DNA of 64,000 nt. Origin: Aquincola agrisoli. Its GTDB lineage: Bacteria; Pseudomonadota; Gammaproteobacteria; Burkholderiales; Burkholderiaceae_C. The notes below the pieces were generated by a model. That model made no database searches. It had not been told where the DNA came from and was given only the letters and a program-made list of their open reading frames with translations. Within the stretch, counting starts at the first letter, position 1; the number at the start of each line of letters is the position of its first letter. Shown in pieces: positions 9,477 to 17,608 of the stretch. Where the stretch lies: the NCBI RefSeq assembly GCF_036621135.1, contig NZ_JAZIBG010000008.1:76616-140615 (forward strand). Reading direction: 5' to 3'. Both the position numbers and the translations under genes were made by a program.

Positions 9477-10317
9477 GGTAGCGCACCCCGTTCTCCTCTG
9501 CCGGTGGCAATTGCCCCGCGCGCACGTTGACCTGCAGCGACGGCAGGATCAGCGCCGGCACGTCGAGCGTGGCGTCGCGGGCCGTGCGCAGCGCGACGAA
9601 AGCCTCTTCGGTGATGCCGTCGCGGACGTGGATGTTGTTCGCGCGCTGGTCGCCCACTGTGCTTTCCCAGGCCGCGCCGCGGTGCGCGGGCGGGTAGTCG
9701 TGGCACACGAAGATCCGCGTCTGCGGCGGCAGGTCGAGGATGCGCCGGGTCGACCGGTAGAGCGTGCGGGCGTCGCCGCCGGGGAAGTCGGCGCGGGCCG
9801 TGCCCACATCCGGCATGAAGAGCGTGTCGCCCACGAAGGCCGCGCCGTCGATCAGGTAGGCCATGTCCGCCGGGGTGTGGCCGGGCACGAGCAGGGCGGT
9901 GGCCTCTGTCTCGCCGATCCGAAACGTTTCGCCGTCGTGGAACAGGTGGTCGAACTGGGAGCCGTCGGGCAGGAAGCTGCGCTCCAGGTTGTAGAGCTTC
10001 TTGAACACCGCCTGCACGTCGCGGATGCGCTCGCCGATGGCGATGCGCCCGCCGAGCTTCCCCTGGATGTACCGGGCCGCGGAGAGGTGGTCCGCGTGGG
10101 CGTGTGTCTCGAGGATCCAGTCGACCTGCAGACCCTGCCCGGCCACGTGGGCGAGCACCCGGTCGGCCGAGCGCGTGGCGGTGCGCCCTGACTTGAAGTC
10201 GAAGTCCAGCACCGGGTCGATGACGGCCGCGCTGCGTGTGGCGAGGTCGTGCACGACATAGGTGACGGTGCCCGTGGCTTCGTCGAAGAACGGCTGGATG
10301 GCGGAGGTGCGGCTCAT
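9421..10317 (-). CDS. blh: Metallo-beta-lactamase-fold hydrolase, Blh/persulfide dioxygenase type
   Basis: 298 residues. The metal-binding THAHADH motif (about residues 91-97), the later VPGHTPADM, the GDTLFMPDVG aspartate and the HDYPP histidine are all present. This is the Blh/ETHE1-like subgroup rather than a drug-hydrolysing lactamase. Known relatives oxidise glutathione persulfide and sit in operons controlled by BigR-type repressors. That fits here: a BigR-like gene is divergent 78 bp away, with a palindromic operator between them. Strong candidate for sulfide/persulfide detoxification. Its 3' end overlaps the LuxR gene. Confidence 0.9.
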   Translation of the reverse strand: MSRTSAIQPFFDEATGTVTYVVHDLATRSAAVIDPVLDFDFKSGRTATRSADRVLAHVAGQGLQVDWILETHAHADHLSAARYIQGKLGGRIAIGERIRDVQAVFKKLYNLERSFLPDGSQFDHLFHDGETFRIGETEATALLVPGHTPADMAYLIDGAAFVGDTLFMPDVGTARADFPGGDARTLYRSTRRILDLPPQTRIFVCHDYPPAHRGAAWESTVGDQRANNIHVRDGITEEAFVALRTARDATLDVPALILPSLQVNVRAGQLPPAEENGVRYLKIPLDALPRKAEPAPRA

Positions 10318-10345
10318 CGGGGGTCCTCGTCAATATCCTTGAAAA

Positions 10346-10367
10346 CATTATGTTTGTAAATATAATG
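10346..10367. promoter_or_regulatory. Palindromic operator between blh and bigR (probable BigR site)
   Basis: A 22-bp near-perfect palindrome: arms CATTATgTTT and AAAtATAATG around a central GT, one mismatch per arm. It is strikingly AT-rich in a ~70% GC setting and sits in the 78-bp gap between the divergent blh and BigR-type genes. BigR/SqrR repressors are known to bind AT-rich palindromes in this position and to release them on persulfide-driven disulfide formation. The match is by position and symmetry; binding is inferred. Confidence 0.7.
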
Positions 10368-10395
10368 AAGTCAAGCCGAACGAGCACCACGAACG

Positions 10396-10716
10396 ATGAA
10401 ACGCACGCCGCCCCCCATCGACCCCGCAGCGCTGCGCCAAGCGGCCGGGCAGGCCGTCGGTGCGCTGAAGGTCCTCGCGAACGAAGACCGCCTGCTGCTG
10501 CTGTGCCAGCTGTCGCAAGGCGAGATGTGCGTGGGCGATCTGGAGGCCCAGCTCGACATCCGCCAGCCCACGCTGTCGCAGCAGCTCGGCGTGCTGCGCA
10601 CCGAGGGCGTGGTCGATACGCGCCGAGAGGGCAAGCGCATCTACTACAGCGTCGCCGATCCCAAGGTGCTGGAGGTGCTCGACGTCCTGTACCGGCTCTA
10701 CTGTCCTGCGGAGTGA
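10396..10716 (+). CDS. bigR: BigR/SqrR-type sulfur-sensing repressor (ArsR family)
   Basis: 106 residues, one winged-helix domain with the recognition helix in RQPTLSQQLGVLRTEG. Cys37 and Cys103 are 66 residues apart, the same spacing as the redox pair of BigR, which forms a disulfide or sulfur bridge in response to sulfide. A third cysteine, Cys45, is unusual. Metal-binding motifs of metal-sensing ArsR proteins are absent. It likely represses both the divergent blh gene and its own operon with the two transporter halves downstream, via the palindrome at 10346-10367. Confidence 0.9.
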   Translation: MKRTPPPIDPAALRQAAGQAVGALKVLANEDRLLLLCQLSQGEMCVGDLEAQLDIRQPTLSQQLGVLRTEGVVDTRREGKRIYYSVADPKVLEVLDVLYRLYCPAE

Positions 10717-10719
10717 TCC

Positions 10720-11154
10720 ATGGACATCGACTGGAACGCCTTCACGCCCTGGGCCTCGCTGGCCGGCGGGCTGCTCATCGGCCTGGCCGCGGCGATGTTC
10801 GTGCTGCTCAACGGGCGCATCGCCGGCATCAGCGGCATCGTCGGCGGGCTGCTGCGCCCCTCGGCGGGCGACGTCGCCTGGCGCCTGGCCTTCCTGGCCG
10901 GCCTGCTGGCCGCGCCGGTGGTGTTCAGCCTCGTCTCGGCGCTGCCGGTGCCGGTGATCGACGCGGGCTGGGGCCGCCTGCTGGCGGCCGGGCTGCTGGT
11001 GGGCGTGGGCACGCGCTACGCCGCCGGCTGCACCAGCGGGCACGGGGTGTGCGGCCTGTCGCGGCTGTCGCCCCGTTCGCTGGCGGCGACCGCCACCTTC
11101 ATGGCTGCGGGCTTCGTGGCCGTGTTCCTGCTGCGCCACGTGCTCGGCATCTGA
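10720..11154 (+). CDS. YeeE/YedE family membrane protein, N-terminal half (PmpA-like)
   Basis: 144 residues, four hydrophobic helices. The signature GCTSGHGVCGLSRLS (about 105-119) with its cysteines is the family's sulfur-handling motif. Related split proteins are membrane carriers for sulfur species such as thiosulfate. It begins 3 nt after the bigR stop and the partner half starts 10 nt after its own, so the three are co-transcribed. Together with the next gene it corresponds to the single longer YeeE/YedE protein of other bacteria. Confidence 0.9.
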   Translation: MDIDWNAFTPWASLAGGLLIGLAAAMFVLLNGRIAGISGIVGGLLRPSAGDVAWRLAFLAGLLAAPVVFSLVSALPVPVIDAGWGRLLAAGLLVGVGTRYAAGCTSGHGVCGLSRLSPRSLAATATFMAAGFVAVFLLRHVLGI

Positions 11155-11164
11155 AGGAGTCGGC

Positions 11165-11602
11165 ATGAACCTCACCGCCTTGCTGGCCGGCCTGGTCTTC
11201 GGCCTGGGCCTCATCGTCTCCGGCATGGCCGACCCGGCCAAGGTGCTGGCGTTCCTCGACCTCGCGGGAAGCTGGGATCCTTCGCTCGCCCTGGTGATGG
11301 GCGGCGCCGTCGCGGTCGGCCTGCCCGCGTTTGCGCTCGCACGCCGCCGCCGCACCGCCTGGCTGGGCGCGCCGATGCAGCTGCCGACCGCGCGCCAGGT
11401 CGATCGCCGGCTCATCGGCGGCAGCGTGCTGTTCGGGCTGGGCTGGGGCCTGGCCGGCTTCTGCCCGGGCCCGGGGCTGGTGGCCAGCGCGATGGGCGAG
11501 GCAAAGGCGCTCGTCTTCGTCGTGGCCATGCTGCTGGGCATGGGCCTCTTCGAGCTGCTCGAACGTCGCCGGACCGCGGCGGGGCAGCGCCGGCCGGCGT
11601 GA
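11165..11602 (+). CDS. YeeE/YedE family membrane protein, C-terminal half (PmpB-like)
   Basis: 145 residues, membrane protein. It opens with GLGLIVSGMADPAKVLAF and carries a second cysteine motif GFCPGPGL (about 99-106), the counterpart of the CTSGHG motif in the preceding gene. The two halves probably assemble into one sulfur-compound channel in the inner membrane. The ribosome site is AAGGAG before the ATG. Last gene of the BigR-controlled operon; the P-type ATPase follows after 39 nt and may or may not be co-transcribed. Confidence 0.9.
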   Translation: MNLTALLAGLVFGLGLIVSGMADPAKVLAFLDLAGSWDPSLALVMGGAVAVGLPAFALARRRRTAWLGAPMQLPTARQVDRRLIGGSVLFGLGWGLAGFCPGPGLVASAMGEAKALVFVVAMLLGMGLFELLERRRTAAGQRRPA

Positions 11603-11641
11603 GGTAGCCCCGCGGTGCCGACCGTGCGCTGACGGGCCATC

Positions 11642-14131
11642 GTGATCACTCCAGACCTCCCGCAGGCGCCGCCGGAGCCGGCGCAGGGGCTGAGCTCGGA
11701 CGAGGCCCGGCGCCGCCTCGCCCGCGACGGCCCCAACCGCCTGCCGCCGCCCGACCACAAGACGCTGCGCTCGACCATCGCCGCCACCGCCCTGCAGCCG
11801 ATGGTGCTGCTGCTGCTCGCCGCGACGACGGTCTACACCCTGCTGGGCGAGGCGCTCGACGGCGTCGTGCTCGCGTGTTCGATCGTGGCGGTGGTCGCGA
11901 TCTCGGTGTACCAGGAGATGCGCACGCAGCGCGTGCTGGAGGCCCTGCGCGATCTCTCCAGCCCGCGCAGCACGGTGGTGCGCGATGGCGCCCCGGTGCG
12001 CATCGCGAGCCAGGAGCTCGTCGAGGGCGACCGCCTCGTCGTCCAGGAGGGCGACCGCCTGGCCTGCGACGCCCGCCTGCTGGAAGCCCACGCGATGCAG
12101 GTCGACGAGTCGCTGCTGACCGGCGAGTCGGCGCCTGTCGCGAAGGCCGCGGCCGACGGCGACGATGCGCTGCGCGCGGGGACGCTGGTCGTGCAGGGCG
12201 ACGGCGTGGCCTGCGTGACGGCCACGGGCGTGCGGACCGCCCTGGGCCGCATCGGAGGCTCGATCGCCGGGCTGCGGCCGCCGGCCAGCCGGCTGCAGTC
12301 CGAGCTGCGCCACCTGGTGCGGATCGTCGCGCTGCTGGCGATGCTGACCTGCCTGCTGGCGGCCGTCTTCTTCGCGGCGCGCTCGGGCTCCTGGACGGCG
12401 GGCCTGCTCGTCGGGCTGACCCTCGCGATGGCCGTCGTGCCGGAGGAATTCGCGGTCGTGTGGACCGTGATGCTCGCGCTCGGTGCCTGGCGGCTCGCGC
12501 GCCTGAACGTGCTCACGCGGCAGCCGCAGGCGATCGAGGCGCTCGGCACCACCACCGTCCTGTGCGTCGACAAGACCGGCACGCTCACCTGCAACCGCAT
12601 GGAGGTCGTCGCGCTGCACGACGGCGCCGCCGAATGGGCCCGGGCCGGCGGCAGCCCGCCCGGGCCGGCGTTCGACGCGTTGCTGCGGGCTGCGGCGCGT
12701 GCCAGCGTGGACGGCGGCATCGAGCCGATGGACAGCGCGATCGCGCGCCTGGCGCCGGCGCGCGGCGGCGGCGCGGCGCTTCGCTTCCGAGAGGGCACCC
12801 GGCCGGGCCGTCCGTACGTCGTGCACGGCTGGGCGGACGATGGCGGCATCGGCACGGTGGCCGTCAAGGGCGCCCCCGAGGCGGTGCTCGCCCTCTGCGC
12901 CGACGCGGGCGATGGCCGCATCGAAGGCCTGCGGCAGGCGGCACGCGTCTGGGCGCGCCGCGGGCTGCGGGTGATCGCGGTCGCGCAGGCGCCCTGGCGC
13001 GAGGGCGAGGCGGTGCCGGTGCACGGCCATGCCGCCGTCGGGCTGATCGGCTTCCTCGATCCGCTGCGCACCGACGTGCCGGCCGCGCTGGCGGAGTGCC
13101 GTGCGGCCGGCGTGCGCGTCGTGATGATCACCGGCGACGCGCCCGAGACCGCACTGGCGATCGCCGGCGGGGCGGGGCTCGTCGACGCCCGCGCCGACGA
13201 CGGCGCCGTGCTCACCGGCGCCGCGCTCGACACGCTCGGCGATGCCGCGTTCGCCCGCAGGCTGCCGGAGGTGGCGGTGTTCGCCCGGGTGACGCCGGCG
13301 CAGAAGCTGCGCATCGTGCAGGCGCTGCAGCAGCGCGGCGAGGTGGTCGCGATGACCGGCGACGGCGTCAACGACGGCCCGGCGCTGCGGGCCGCCGACA
13401 TCGGCGTCGCGATGGGCCAGCGCGGCACGGACGTGGCGCGCGAGGCGGCCGGCCTGGTGCTGCTCGACGACCGCTTCGGGTCGCTCGTCGATGCGGTGCG
13501 GGCCGGGCGGCGGATCTTCGTCAACCTGCAGAAGGCGCTCGGCTACCTGTTCGCGGTCCATGTGCCGATCGTCGGCCTGTCCTTGCTGCCGCTGTTCGGC
13601 GGCCCGGTGCTGCTGCTGCCGCTGCACGTCGTGCTGCTGGAGCTGATCATCGACCCGGCGTGTTCGCTGGTCTTCGAGGCCGAGCCGCTGCCGCCGGACG
13701 GCATGCGCCGCCCGCCGCGGCCGGCGTCGGCGCCGCTGTTCGGCCCCGCGGCCGTCGCGCAGGCGCTGGGCGTGGGCGGCGTGGCGTTCGCGGCGGTCGC
13801 CGCGGGGCAGTGGCTCGGCCACCGTGCCGGGCTCGGCGACGATGCGCTGCGCCTGGCCGGCCTGGCCACGGTGGTCGCCGGCAACCTCGCGATGCTGCAG
13901 TGGTTCCGCGCCGGCGCGGCGGGCGCGGCCGCCGGCAACCGGCTGTTCGACGGGCTCGTCCTGGCCGTGTGCGGCGTGGCCGCAGCCAGCCTGCTGATGC
14001 CGCCCGTCAGCGCCGCGCTGCGCCTGCCGGCCGATCTCGACTGGCGGCTCGTCGTCCTGTGCCTCGCGCCGCCCGCCGCGCTTGCCGGCCGGCGGCTGCT
14101 GCGCGCACGCCGGCAAACGCATCCCGCTTGA
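11642..14131 (+). CDS. Cation-transporting P-type ATPase
   Basis: 829 residues. Motifs: TGES (actuator, 160-163), PEEF in the fourth membrane helix, phosphorylated Asp310 in DKTGTLT, and TGDGVND near 572-578 (followed by GPAL instead of the common APAL). Membrane helices flank the actuator domain and several lie at the C-terminus. It belongs to the P2-like group that moves divalent or monovalent cations. The PEEF sequence differs from PEGL of Ca2+ pumps, so the ion is uncertain. No N-terminal heavy-metal domain is seen. Position between the sulfur genes and an FNR-box stress block gives no firm hint. Stop codon TGA at 14129-14131 overlaps an FNR-like box. Confidence 0.9.
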   Translation: MITPDLPQAPPEPAQGLSSDEARRRLARDGPNRLPPPDHKTLRSTIAATALQPMVLLLLAATTVYTLLGEALDGVVLACSIVAVVAISVYQEMRTQRVLEALRDLSSPRSTVVRDGAPVRIASQELVEGDRLVVQEGDRLACDARLLEAHAMQVDESLLTGESAPVAKAAADGDDALRAGTLVVQGDGVACVTATGVRTALGRIGGSIAGLRPPASRLQSELRHLVRIVALLAMLTCLLAAVFFAARSGSWTAGLLVGLTLAMAVVPEEFAVVWTVMLALGAWRLARLNVLTRQPQAIEALGTTTVLCVDKTGTLTCNRMEVVALHDGAAEWARAGGSPPGPAFDALLRAAARASVDGGIEPMDSAIARLAPARGGGAALRFREGTRPGRPYVVHGWADDGGIGTVAVKGAPEAVLALCADAGDGRIEGLRQAARVWARRGLRVIAVAQAPWREGEAVPVHGHAAVGLIGFLDPLRTDVPAALAECRAAGVRVVMITGDAPETALAIAGGAGLVDARADDGAVLTGAALDTLGDAAFARRLPEVAVFARVTPAQKLRIVQALQQRGEVVAMTGDGVNDGPALRAADIGVAMGQRGTDVAREAAGLVLLDDRFGSLVDAVRAGRRIFVNLQKALGYLFAVHVPIVGLSLLPLFGGPVLLLPLHVVLLELIIDPACSLVFEAEPLPPDGMRRPPRPASAPLFGPAAVAQALGVGGVAFAAVAAGQWLGHRAGLGDDALRLAGLATVVAGNLAMLQWFRAGAAGAAAGNRLFDGLVLAVCGVAAASLLMPPVSAALRLPADLDWRLVVLCLAPPAALAGRRLLRARRQTHPA

Positions 14132-14141
14132 TCGGCGTCAA
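14128..14141. promoter_or_regulatory. FNR/Anr-type box
   Basis: TTGAT-N4-GTCAA, matching the FNR/Anr consensus TTGAT-N4-ATCAA at nine of ten positions (the GTCAA half is common for Anr-type sites). It begins inside the stop codon of the P-type ATPase gene, 60 nt upstream of the DUF2892-UspA-alcohol dehydrogenase run, a plausible position for an activator. A similar site lies at 16416-16429. Low-oxygen induction is inferred. Confidence 0.6.
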
Positions 14142-14173
14142 GCCGTGGTGCGCACGAAGGCCTAGCCTCTCGC

Positions 14174-14193
14174 CATGCGGAGATCACCGCATG
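14174..14193 (+). other. Leader inverted repeat before the DUF2892 gene
   Basis: CATGCGG-N6-CCGCATG is a perfect 7-bp hairpin directly upstream of the GGAGG ribosome site of the DUF2892 gene. There is no T-run, so it is unlikely to be an intrinsic terminator. It may be an mRNA-stability or translational-control element. Confidence 0.4.
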
Positions 14194-14201
14194 GAGGTTG
14201 C

Positions 14202-14396
14202 ATGAACAGGAACATGGGGCGCCTGGATCGCCTGCTTCGCTTTGCCATCGGCATGTCGCTCTTGGGGGCCACGGCGGCCGGGCTCATCGGCACGTGGGGG
14301 GTCATCGGCGCCGTGCCGGTGCTGACCAGCCTCGTGGGCATCTGCCCGCTCTATGCGCTGCTGCACATCAACACCTGCCCCCGCAAGATCGACTGA
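14202..14396 (+). CDS. DUF2892-type inner-membrane protein
   Basis: 64 residues. ATG at 14202 after a perfect GGAGG site. One to two hydrophobic helices (RFAIGMSLLGATAAG, then VVPVLTSL-like) and a C-terminal CPLYALLHINTCPRK: small proteins of this shape (YgaP-like membrane part, DUF2892) typically sit beside rhodanese or stress genes. An enzymatic role is not established. First gene of a run reading into a universal stress protein, 15 nt downstream. Confidence 0.8.
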   Translation: MNRNMGRLDRLLRFAIGMSLLGATAAGLIGTWGVIGAVPVLTSLVGICPLYALLHINTCPRKID

Positions 14397-14411
14397 CACC
14401 AGGAGTTTTCC

Positions 14412-14873
14412 ATGTACCAGCGCCTTCTCGTTCCCGTCGACGGCAGCCCGCCGTCGGACGCTGCGCTCACCGAGGCGATCCGCCTGGCGCGGCTCACCGG
14501 CGGCCAGATCCGCCTGCTCCATGTCGTCGACAACCTGCCGTTCGTCTTCGGTGCCGAGGGCTACGGCGGCATGTCGACCGACGTCATCGCGCTGCTGCGC
14601 GAAGCCGGGGAGAAGATCCTGCAGCAGGCGCGGGCGCGTGTCGTCGAAGCGGGTATCGCCGTCGACACCGTGCTGGGCGACAGCCCGGGCGGCAGGCTGT
14701 GCGACGCAGTCGTGGCCCAGGTGGGCGCCTGGGCCGCCGACCTCGTCGTCATCGGCACGCACGGCCGGCGCGGTGCCAGCCGGGTGCTGCTCGGCAGCGA
14801 CGCCGAGCAGGTCGTCCGGCACGCCGGCATCCCGGTGCTGGTCGTGCGCCGGCCGGAAGCGCCGGCCGCCTGA
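14412..14873 (+). CDS. Universal stress protein (single UspA domain)
   Basis: 153 residues, one UspA fold: MYQRLLVPVDGSPPSDAAL at the start and VVIGTHGRRGASRVLLGS with the nucleotide-binding G-x2-G-x9-GS at the end (residues 115-135). Such proteins are made in stasis or oxygen limitation; biochemical role is mostly unknown. Sits between DUF2892 and a zinc alcohol dehydrogenase, with a FNR-like box upstream of the group. Confidence 0.92.
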   Translation: MYQRLLVPVDGSPPSDAALTEAIRLARLTGGQIRLLHVVDNLPFVFGAEGYGGMSTDVIALLREAGEKILQQARARVVEAGIAVDTVLGDSPGGRLCDAVVAQVGAWAADLVVIGTHGRRGASRVLLGSDAEQVVRHAGIPVLVVRRPEAPAA

Positions 14874-14881
14874 GGGGCCCC

Positions 14882-15871
14882 ATGCGGGCCATGGTGCTGC
14901 GGCGCCAGCGCAGTGCGCTGGTGCCCGAGTCGCGCACGGTGCCGGTGCCCGGCCCCGGCCAGGTGCGGCTCGCGGTGCTGGCCTGCGCCGTGTGCCGCAC
15001 CGACCTGCACGTCGTCGACGGCGACCTGCCGCAGCCCAGCCTGCCGCTCGTGCCCGGGCACGAGGTCGTCGGCGTGGTCGAGGCCCTGGGCCCCGGCGCG
15101 TGCGGCCTGCGCCTGGGCGAGCGGGTCGGCGTCGCCTGGCTCGGGCACACCTGCGGCAGTTGCGCGTTCTGCACCCGCGGCCGCGAGAACCTCTGCGATG
15201 CGCCCCTGTTCACCGGCTACACGCGCGACGGTGGCTTCGCGACGCACCTCGTCGCCGATGCCGCCTTCTGCGTGCCGCTGCCCGAGGCGCCGCTCGATCC
15301 GGTGCGCACCGCGCCGCTGCTGTGCGCCGGGCTGATCGGCTGGCGTGCGCTGCAGGCCGCCGGGGCGTCGGCGCGCGAACTCGGGCTCTACGGGTTCGGG
15401 GCGGCAGGGCATCTGCTCGCGCAGCTCGCGGCCCGCGAGGGCCGGCGCGTCTATGCCTTCACCCGTCCCGGCGACCGGCAGGCGCAGCAGTGGGCCGATG
15501 CGCTCGGCGTGGCCTGGTCGGGCGGCTCCGACGAGGCACCGCCGGTGCCGCTCGATGCCGCGATCATCTTCGCGCCCGTCGGCGACCTGGTGCCGCAGGC
15601 GCTGCGCGCCGTGCGCAAGGGCGGGCGGGTGGTCTGCGGCGGCATCCACATGAGCGATATCCCGTCGTTCCCCTACGCCCTGCTGTGGCAGGAGCGCGAG
15701 CTGGTGTCGGTCGCCAACCTCACGCGGCGCGACGCCCGCGGCTTCTTCCGCGCGATCGCCGGCATGCCGCTCGACGTGCGGACCACCGTCTATCCGCTGG
15801 AGCGCGCGAACGAGGCGCTCGACGACCTGCGCGGCGGACGGCTCGTGGGCGCCGCGGTGCTGGTGCCCTGA
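14882..15871 (+). CDS. Zinc-dependent alcohol dehydrogenase (AdhA type)
   Basis: 329 residues from ATG at 14882; the frame is open upstream, but the start fits the family and follows GGGGCCCC just after the UspA stop. Structural zinc cysteines are clear (CGSCAFCTRGRENLC, 97-111), catalytic zinc ligands in CAVCRTDLH and GHEVVG, and the nucleotide fold has GFGAAGHL. It should oxidise alcohols or reduce aldehydes with NAD(P)H. The genes for universal stress proteins either side and the FNR boxes suggest a fermentative or micro-oxic role. Confidence 0.9.
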   Translation: MRAMVLRRQRSALVPESRTVPVPGPGQVRLAVLACAVCRTDLHVVDGDLPQPSLPLVPGHEVVGVVEALGPGACGLRLGERVGVAWLGHTCGSCAFCTRGRENLCDAPLFTGYTRDGGFATHLVADAAFCVPLPEAPLDPVRTAPLLCAGLIGWRALQAAGASARELGLYGFGAAGHLLAQLAAREGRRVYAFTRPGDRQAQQWADALGVAWSGGSDEAPPVPLDAAIIFAPVGDLVPQALRAVRKGGRVVCGGIHMSDIPSFPYALLWQERELVSVANLTRRDARGFFRAIAGMPLDVRTTVYPLERANEALDDLRGGRLVGAAVLVP

Positions 15872-15886
15872 GCCGCCGCGGCCGCC

Positions 15887-16309
15887 TCACTGGACCGCGA
15901 TCGTGCGTGCGCCGGCGCCCTCGCGCTTCGGCAGCGTCAGCCGCAGCACGCCGTTCTCGAGCTTCGCGACGACCGCCTTGTCGTCGATCTCGTGGCCGAG
16001 CGAGAAGCCGCGCGAAGTGCTGCCGTGGTAGGTCTCCTTCAGCAGCACGCGGCCGCCGTTCGACGGACCTTCCTGGTCCTTCTTCACCTCGGCGCTGATC
16101 GAGACGAAGTTGCCGTCGACGGCGATGCGGATGTCTTCCTTCTTCACGCCCGGCATCTGGGCGAGGACCTCGTAGTCCTTGTCGTTCTCGGTCACGTCGA
16201 TCCGGATGTCGGCAGGTGCTTCGTCCCCGAAGGGGGCGATCCGCGCGAAGCGGCGGAAGAACTCGGGCAGCAGATCGTCGAAGCGGTCGCGGCGGGTCAG
16301 GCTGTTCAT
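15887..16309 (-). CDS. Small heat-shock protein (Hsp20/alpha-crystallin)
   Basis: 140 residues. The alpha-crystallin domain (about 45-135) is visible with VTENDKDYEVLAQMPGVKKED and the C-terminal GVLRLTLPKREGA; the usual A-x-x-x-G-V-L core is present. Such proteins hold unfolding clients as ATP-independent oligomers. The gene converges on the alcohol dehydrogenase and is divergent from a small protein gene; the 212-bp divergent region between them carries two FNR/Anr-like boxes. Confidence 0.93.
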   Translation of the reverse strand: MNSLTRRDRFDDLLPEFFRRFARIAPFGDEAPADIRIDVTENDKDYEVLAQMPGVKKEDIRIAVDGNFVSISAEVKKDQEGPSNGGRVLLKETYHGSTSRGFSLGHEIDDKAVVAKLENGVLRLTLPKREGAGARTIAVQ

Positions 16310-16415
16310 GGCGATGCCTTTCGTCGAAGGGAAGGTGATGGGAGAAGTGGGATGCCGGGCGGCCGCTCAACGGGGCGCCGACATCCAAAGTCTAGGAACG
16401 GCCCTTGGCATTGCC

Positions 16416-16469
16416 TTGAGGTGTGTCAAGCCGCGTGCGCCGGCGCAAGCCGCGCTTGCGCTGCGTCAA
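16416..16469. promoter_or_regulatory. Two FNR/Anr-like half-matched boxes between Hsp20 and a small protein
   Basis: TTGAG-N4-GTCAA (16416-16429) matches the FNR/Anr consensus at eight of ten bases, and TTGCG-N4-GTCAA (16456-16469) at seven. The two are 40 bp centre to centre, in the 212-bp divergent region between the Hsp20 gene and the 16522 gene. Both share the GTCAA half with the stronger site at 14128-14141. The third one is weak. Confidence 0.45.
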
Positions 16470-16521
16470 ACACGGCCGGGCCAGGAGGCCTAGATTGCGA
16501 AGCCTGCCCCGGAGGACTGCC

Positions 16522-16731
16522 ATGCCCCAAGCCGCCACACCTGACCGTTCACCGGACCTGCTGCCGCTGTTCACGCTGCCCGCGGCACTGGCCTCCGACA
16601 TGCTGCTGCGTGCGCAGAACCTGCAATGGGAGACGCTGATGGCGTGGCAGCGTGCATTGACCGCCAGCCAGCAGGCGGCCTGGAGCCAGTGGACGGGCTG
16701 GTGGCAGGGCGGCGTACCGATCGACGGCTGA
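16522..16731 (+). CDS. Small conserved-looking protein of unknown function
   Basis: 69 residues. ATG at 16522 follows GGAGG seven bases upstream, so translation is well supported; the frame to the left to 16423 has no ribosome site. The protein is Trp/Gln-rich (TLMAWQRALTASQQ, then WSQWTGWWQ) and amphipathic with no membrane segment. I do not recognise the family; phasin-like granule proteins are loosely similar. It is followed 33 nt on by a two-domain universal stress gene, so it is likely part of the stress operon. Confidence 0.65.
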   Translation: MPQAATPDRSPDLLPLFTLPAALASDMLLRAQNLQWETLMAWQRALTASQQAAWSQWTGWWQGGVPIDG

Positions 16732-16764
16732 GGCCTTCACCTCGTCCGCTACAGGAGACGTCCC

Positions 16765-17604
16765 ATGACTTACCGAAGCCTGCTCGTGCTGCTCGACCAG
16801 GATCCACGCAGCGACACGCGCACGCAGGTCGCCGTGCAGCTGGCCCGCGCGCTGGACTGCCACCTCGCCGGCCTGGCCCCGACCGGCCTGCTGGAGGTGC
16901 CCGCGATGCCGGAAGCCGGCGCCTTCGGCGACCTGGCCGCGATGGCCTGGGATGCCTTGCGCCAGCAGGCCCGCAAGGCCGCCGACCGCTTCGGCGACGC
17001 GTGCCGGCTGGCCGGGCTGAAGTCCTTCGAGGCGGTGGTCGACGAGGCCGACAAGGCGGCCTCGCTGGTGCGCCACGCGCATTGCAGCGACCTGACGATC
17101 CTGACGCAGGCCGACCCGCAGAGCCCCGGCCACCGGCAGGTGCAGGAGGTCGTCGAGCAGGTCGTGCTGCACAGCGCCCGGCCCACGCTGCTGCTGCCGC
17201 ATGTGGGCACCCCCGGCATCAACGGCCGGCGCGTGCTGGCGGCCTGGGACGACAGCCGCGAGGCGGCGCGTGCGCTGTCCGATGCGCTGCCGCTGCTGCG
17301 CCGCGCCGAGCAGGTCCAGGTGGTCGGCTGGAACGAGGAGCGCCACGAGCCCGATGCCTTGCTGCAGTCGCGGCTGGATGCCGTGCAGCGCTGGCTGGCC
17401 TGGCAGGGCGTGCCGGCCGAGGTGCGGGTCGAGACCACGACGATCGGCGTCGGGGACGCGCTGCTGTCCCGCGCGTGCGACGTGGGCGCCGACCTGATCG
17501 TGATGGGCGCCTACGGCCACCACCGCCTGGCCGAGCGCATCCTGGGCGGCGCCACGCTGCGCCTCCTGGGCTCGATGACCGTGCCGGTGCTGATGTCGCA
17601 CTGA
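16765..17604 (+). CDS. Two-domain universal stress protein
   Basis: 279 residues, two UspA halves in tandem. The first half lacks the ATP-site glycines and looks degenerate; the second ends with VMGAYGHHRLAERILGGATL, an intact G-x2-G-x9-G-type motif. Preceded by AGGAG. It forms an operon with the small protein upstream. It converges on the MarR gene with 4 nt between stops, a very tight junction. Confidence 0.92.
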   Translation: MTYRSLLVLLDQDPRSDTRTQVAVQLARALDCHLAGLAPTGLLEVPAMPEAGAFGDLAAMAWDALRQQARKAADRFGDACRLAGLKSFEAVVDEADKAASLVRHAHCSDLTILTQADPQSPGHRQVQEVVEQVVLHSARPTLLLPHVGTPGINGRRVLAAWDDSREAARALSDALPLLRRAEQVQVVGWNEERHEPDALLQSRLDAVQRWLAWQGVPAEVRVETTTIGVGDALLSRACDVGADLIVMGAYGHHRLAERILGGATLRLLGSMTVPVLMSH

Positions 17605-17608
17605 GGGC

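Noticed and set aside
11099..14122. 1007-codon minus-strand frame
   Set aside because: Antisense to the P-type ATPase, which has all catalytic motifs; composition is low complexity and His/Arg/Gln-rich.
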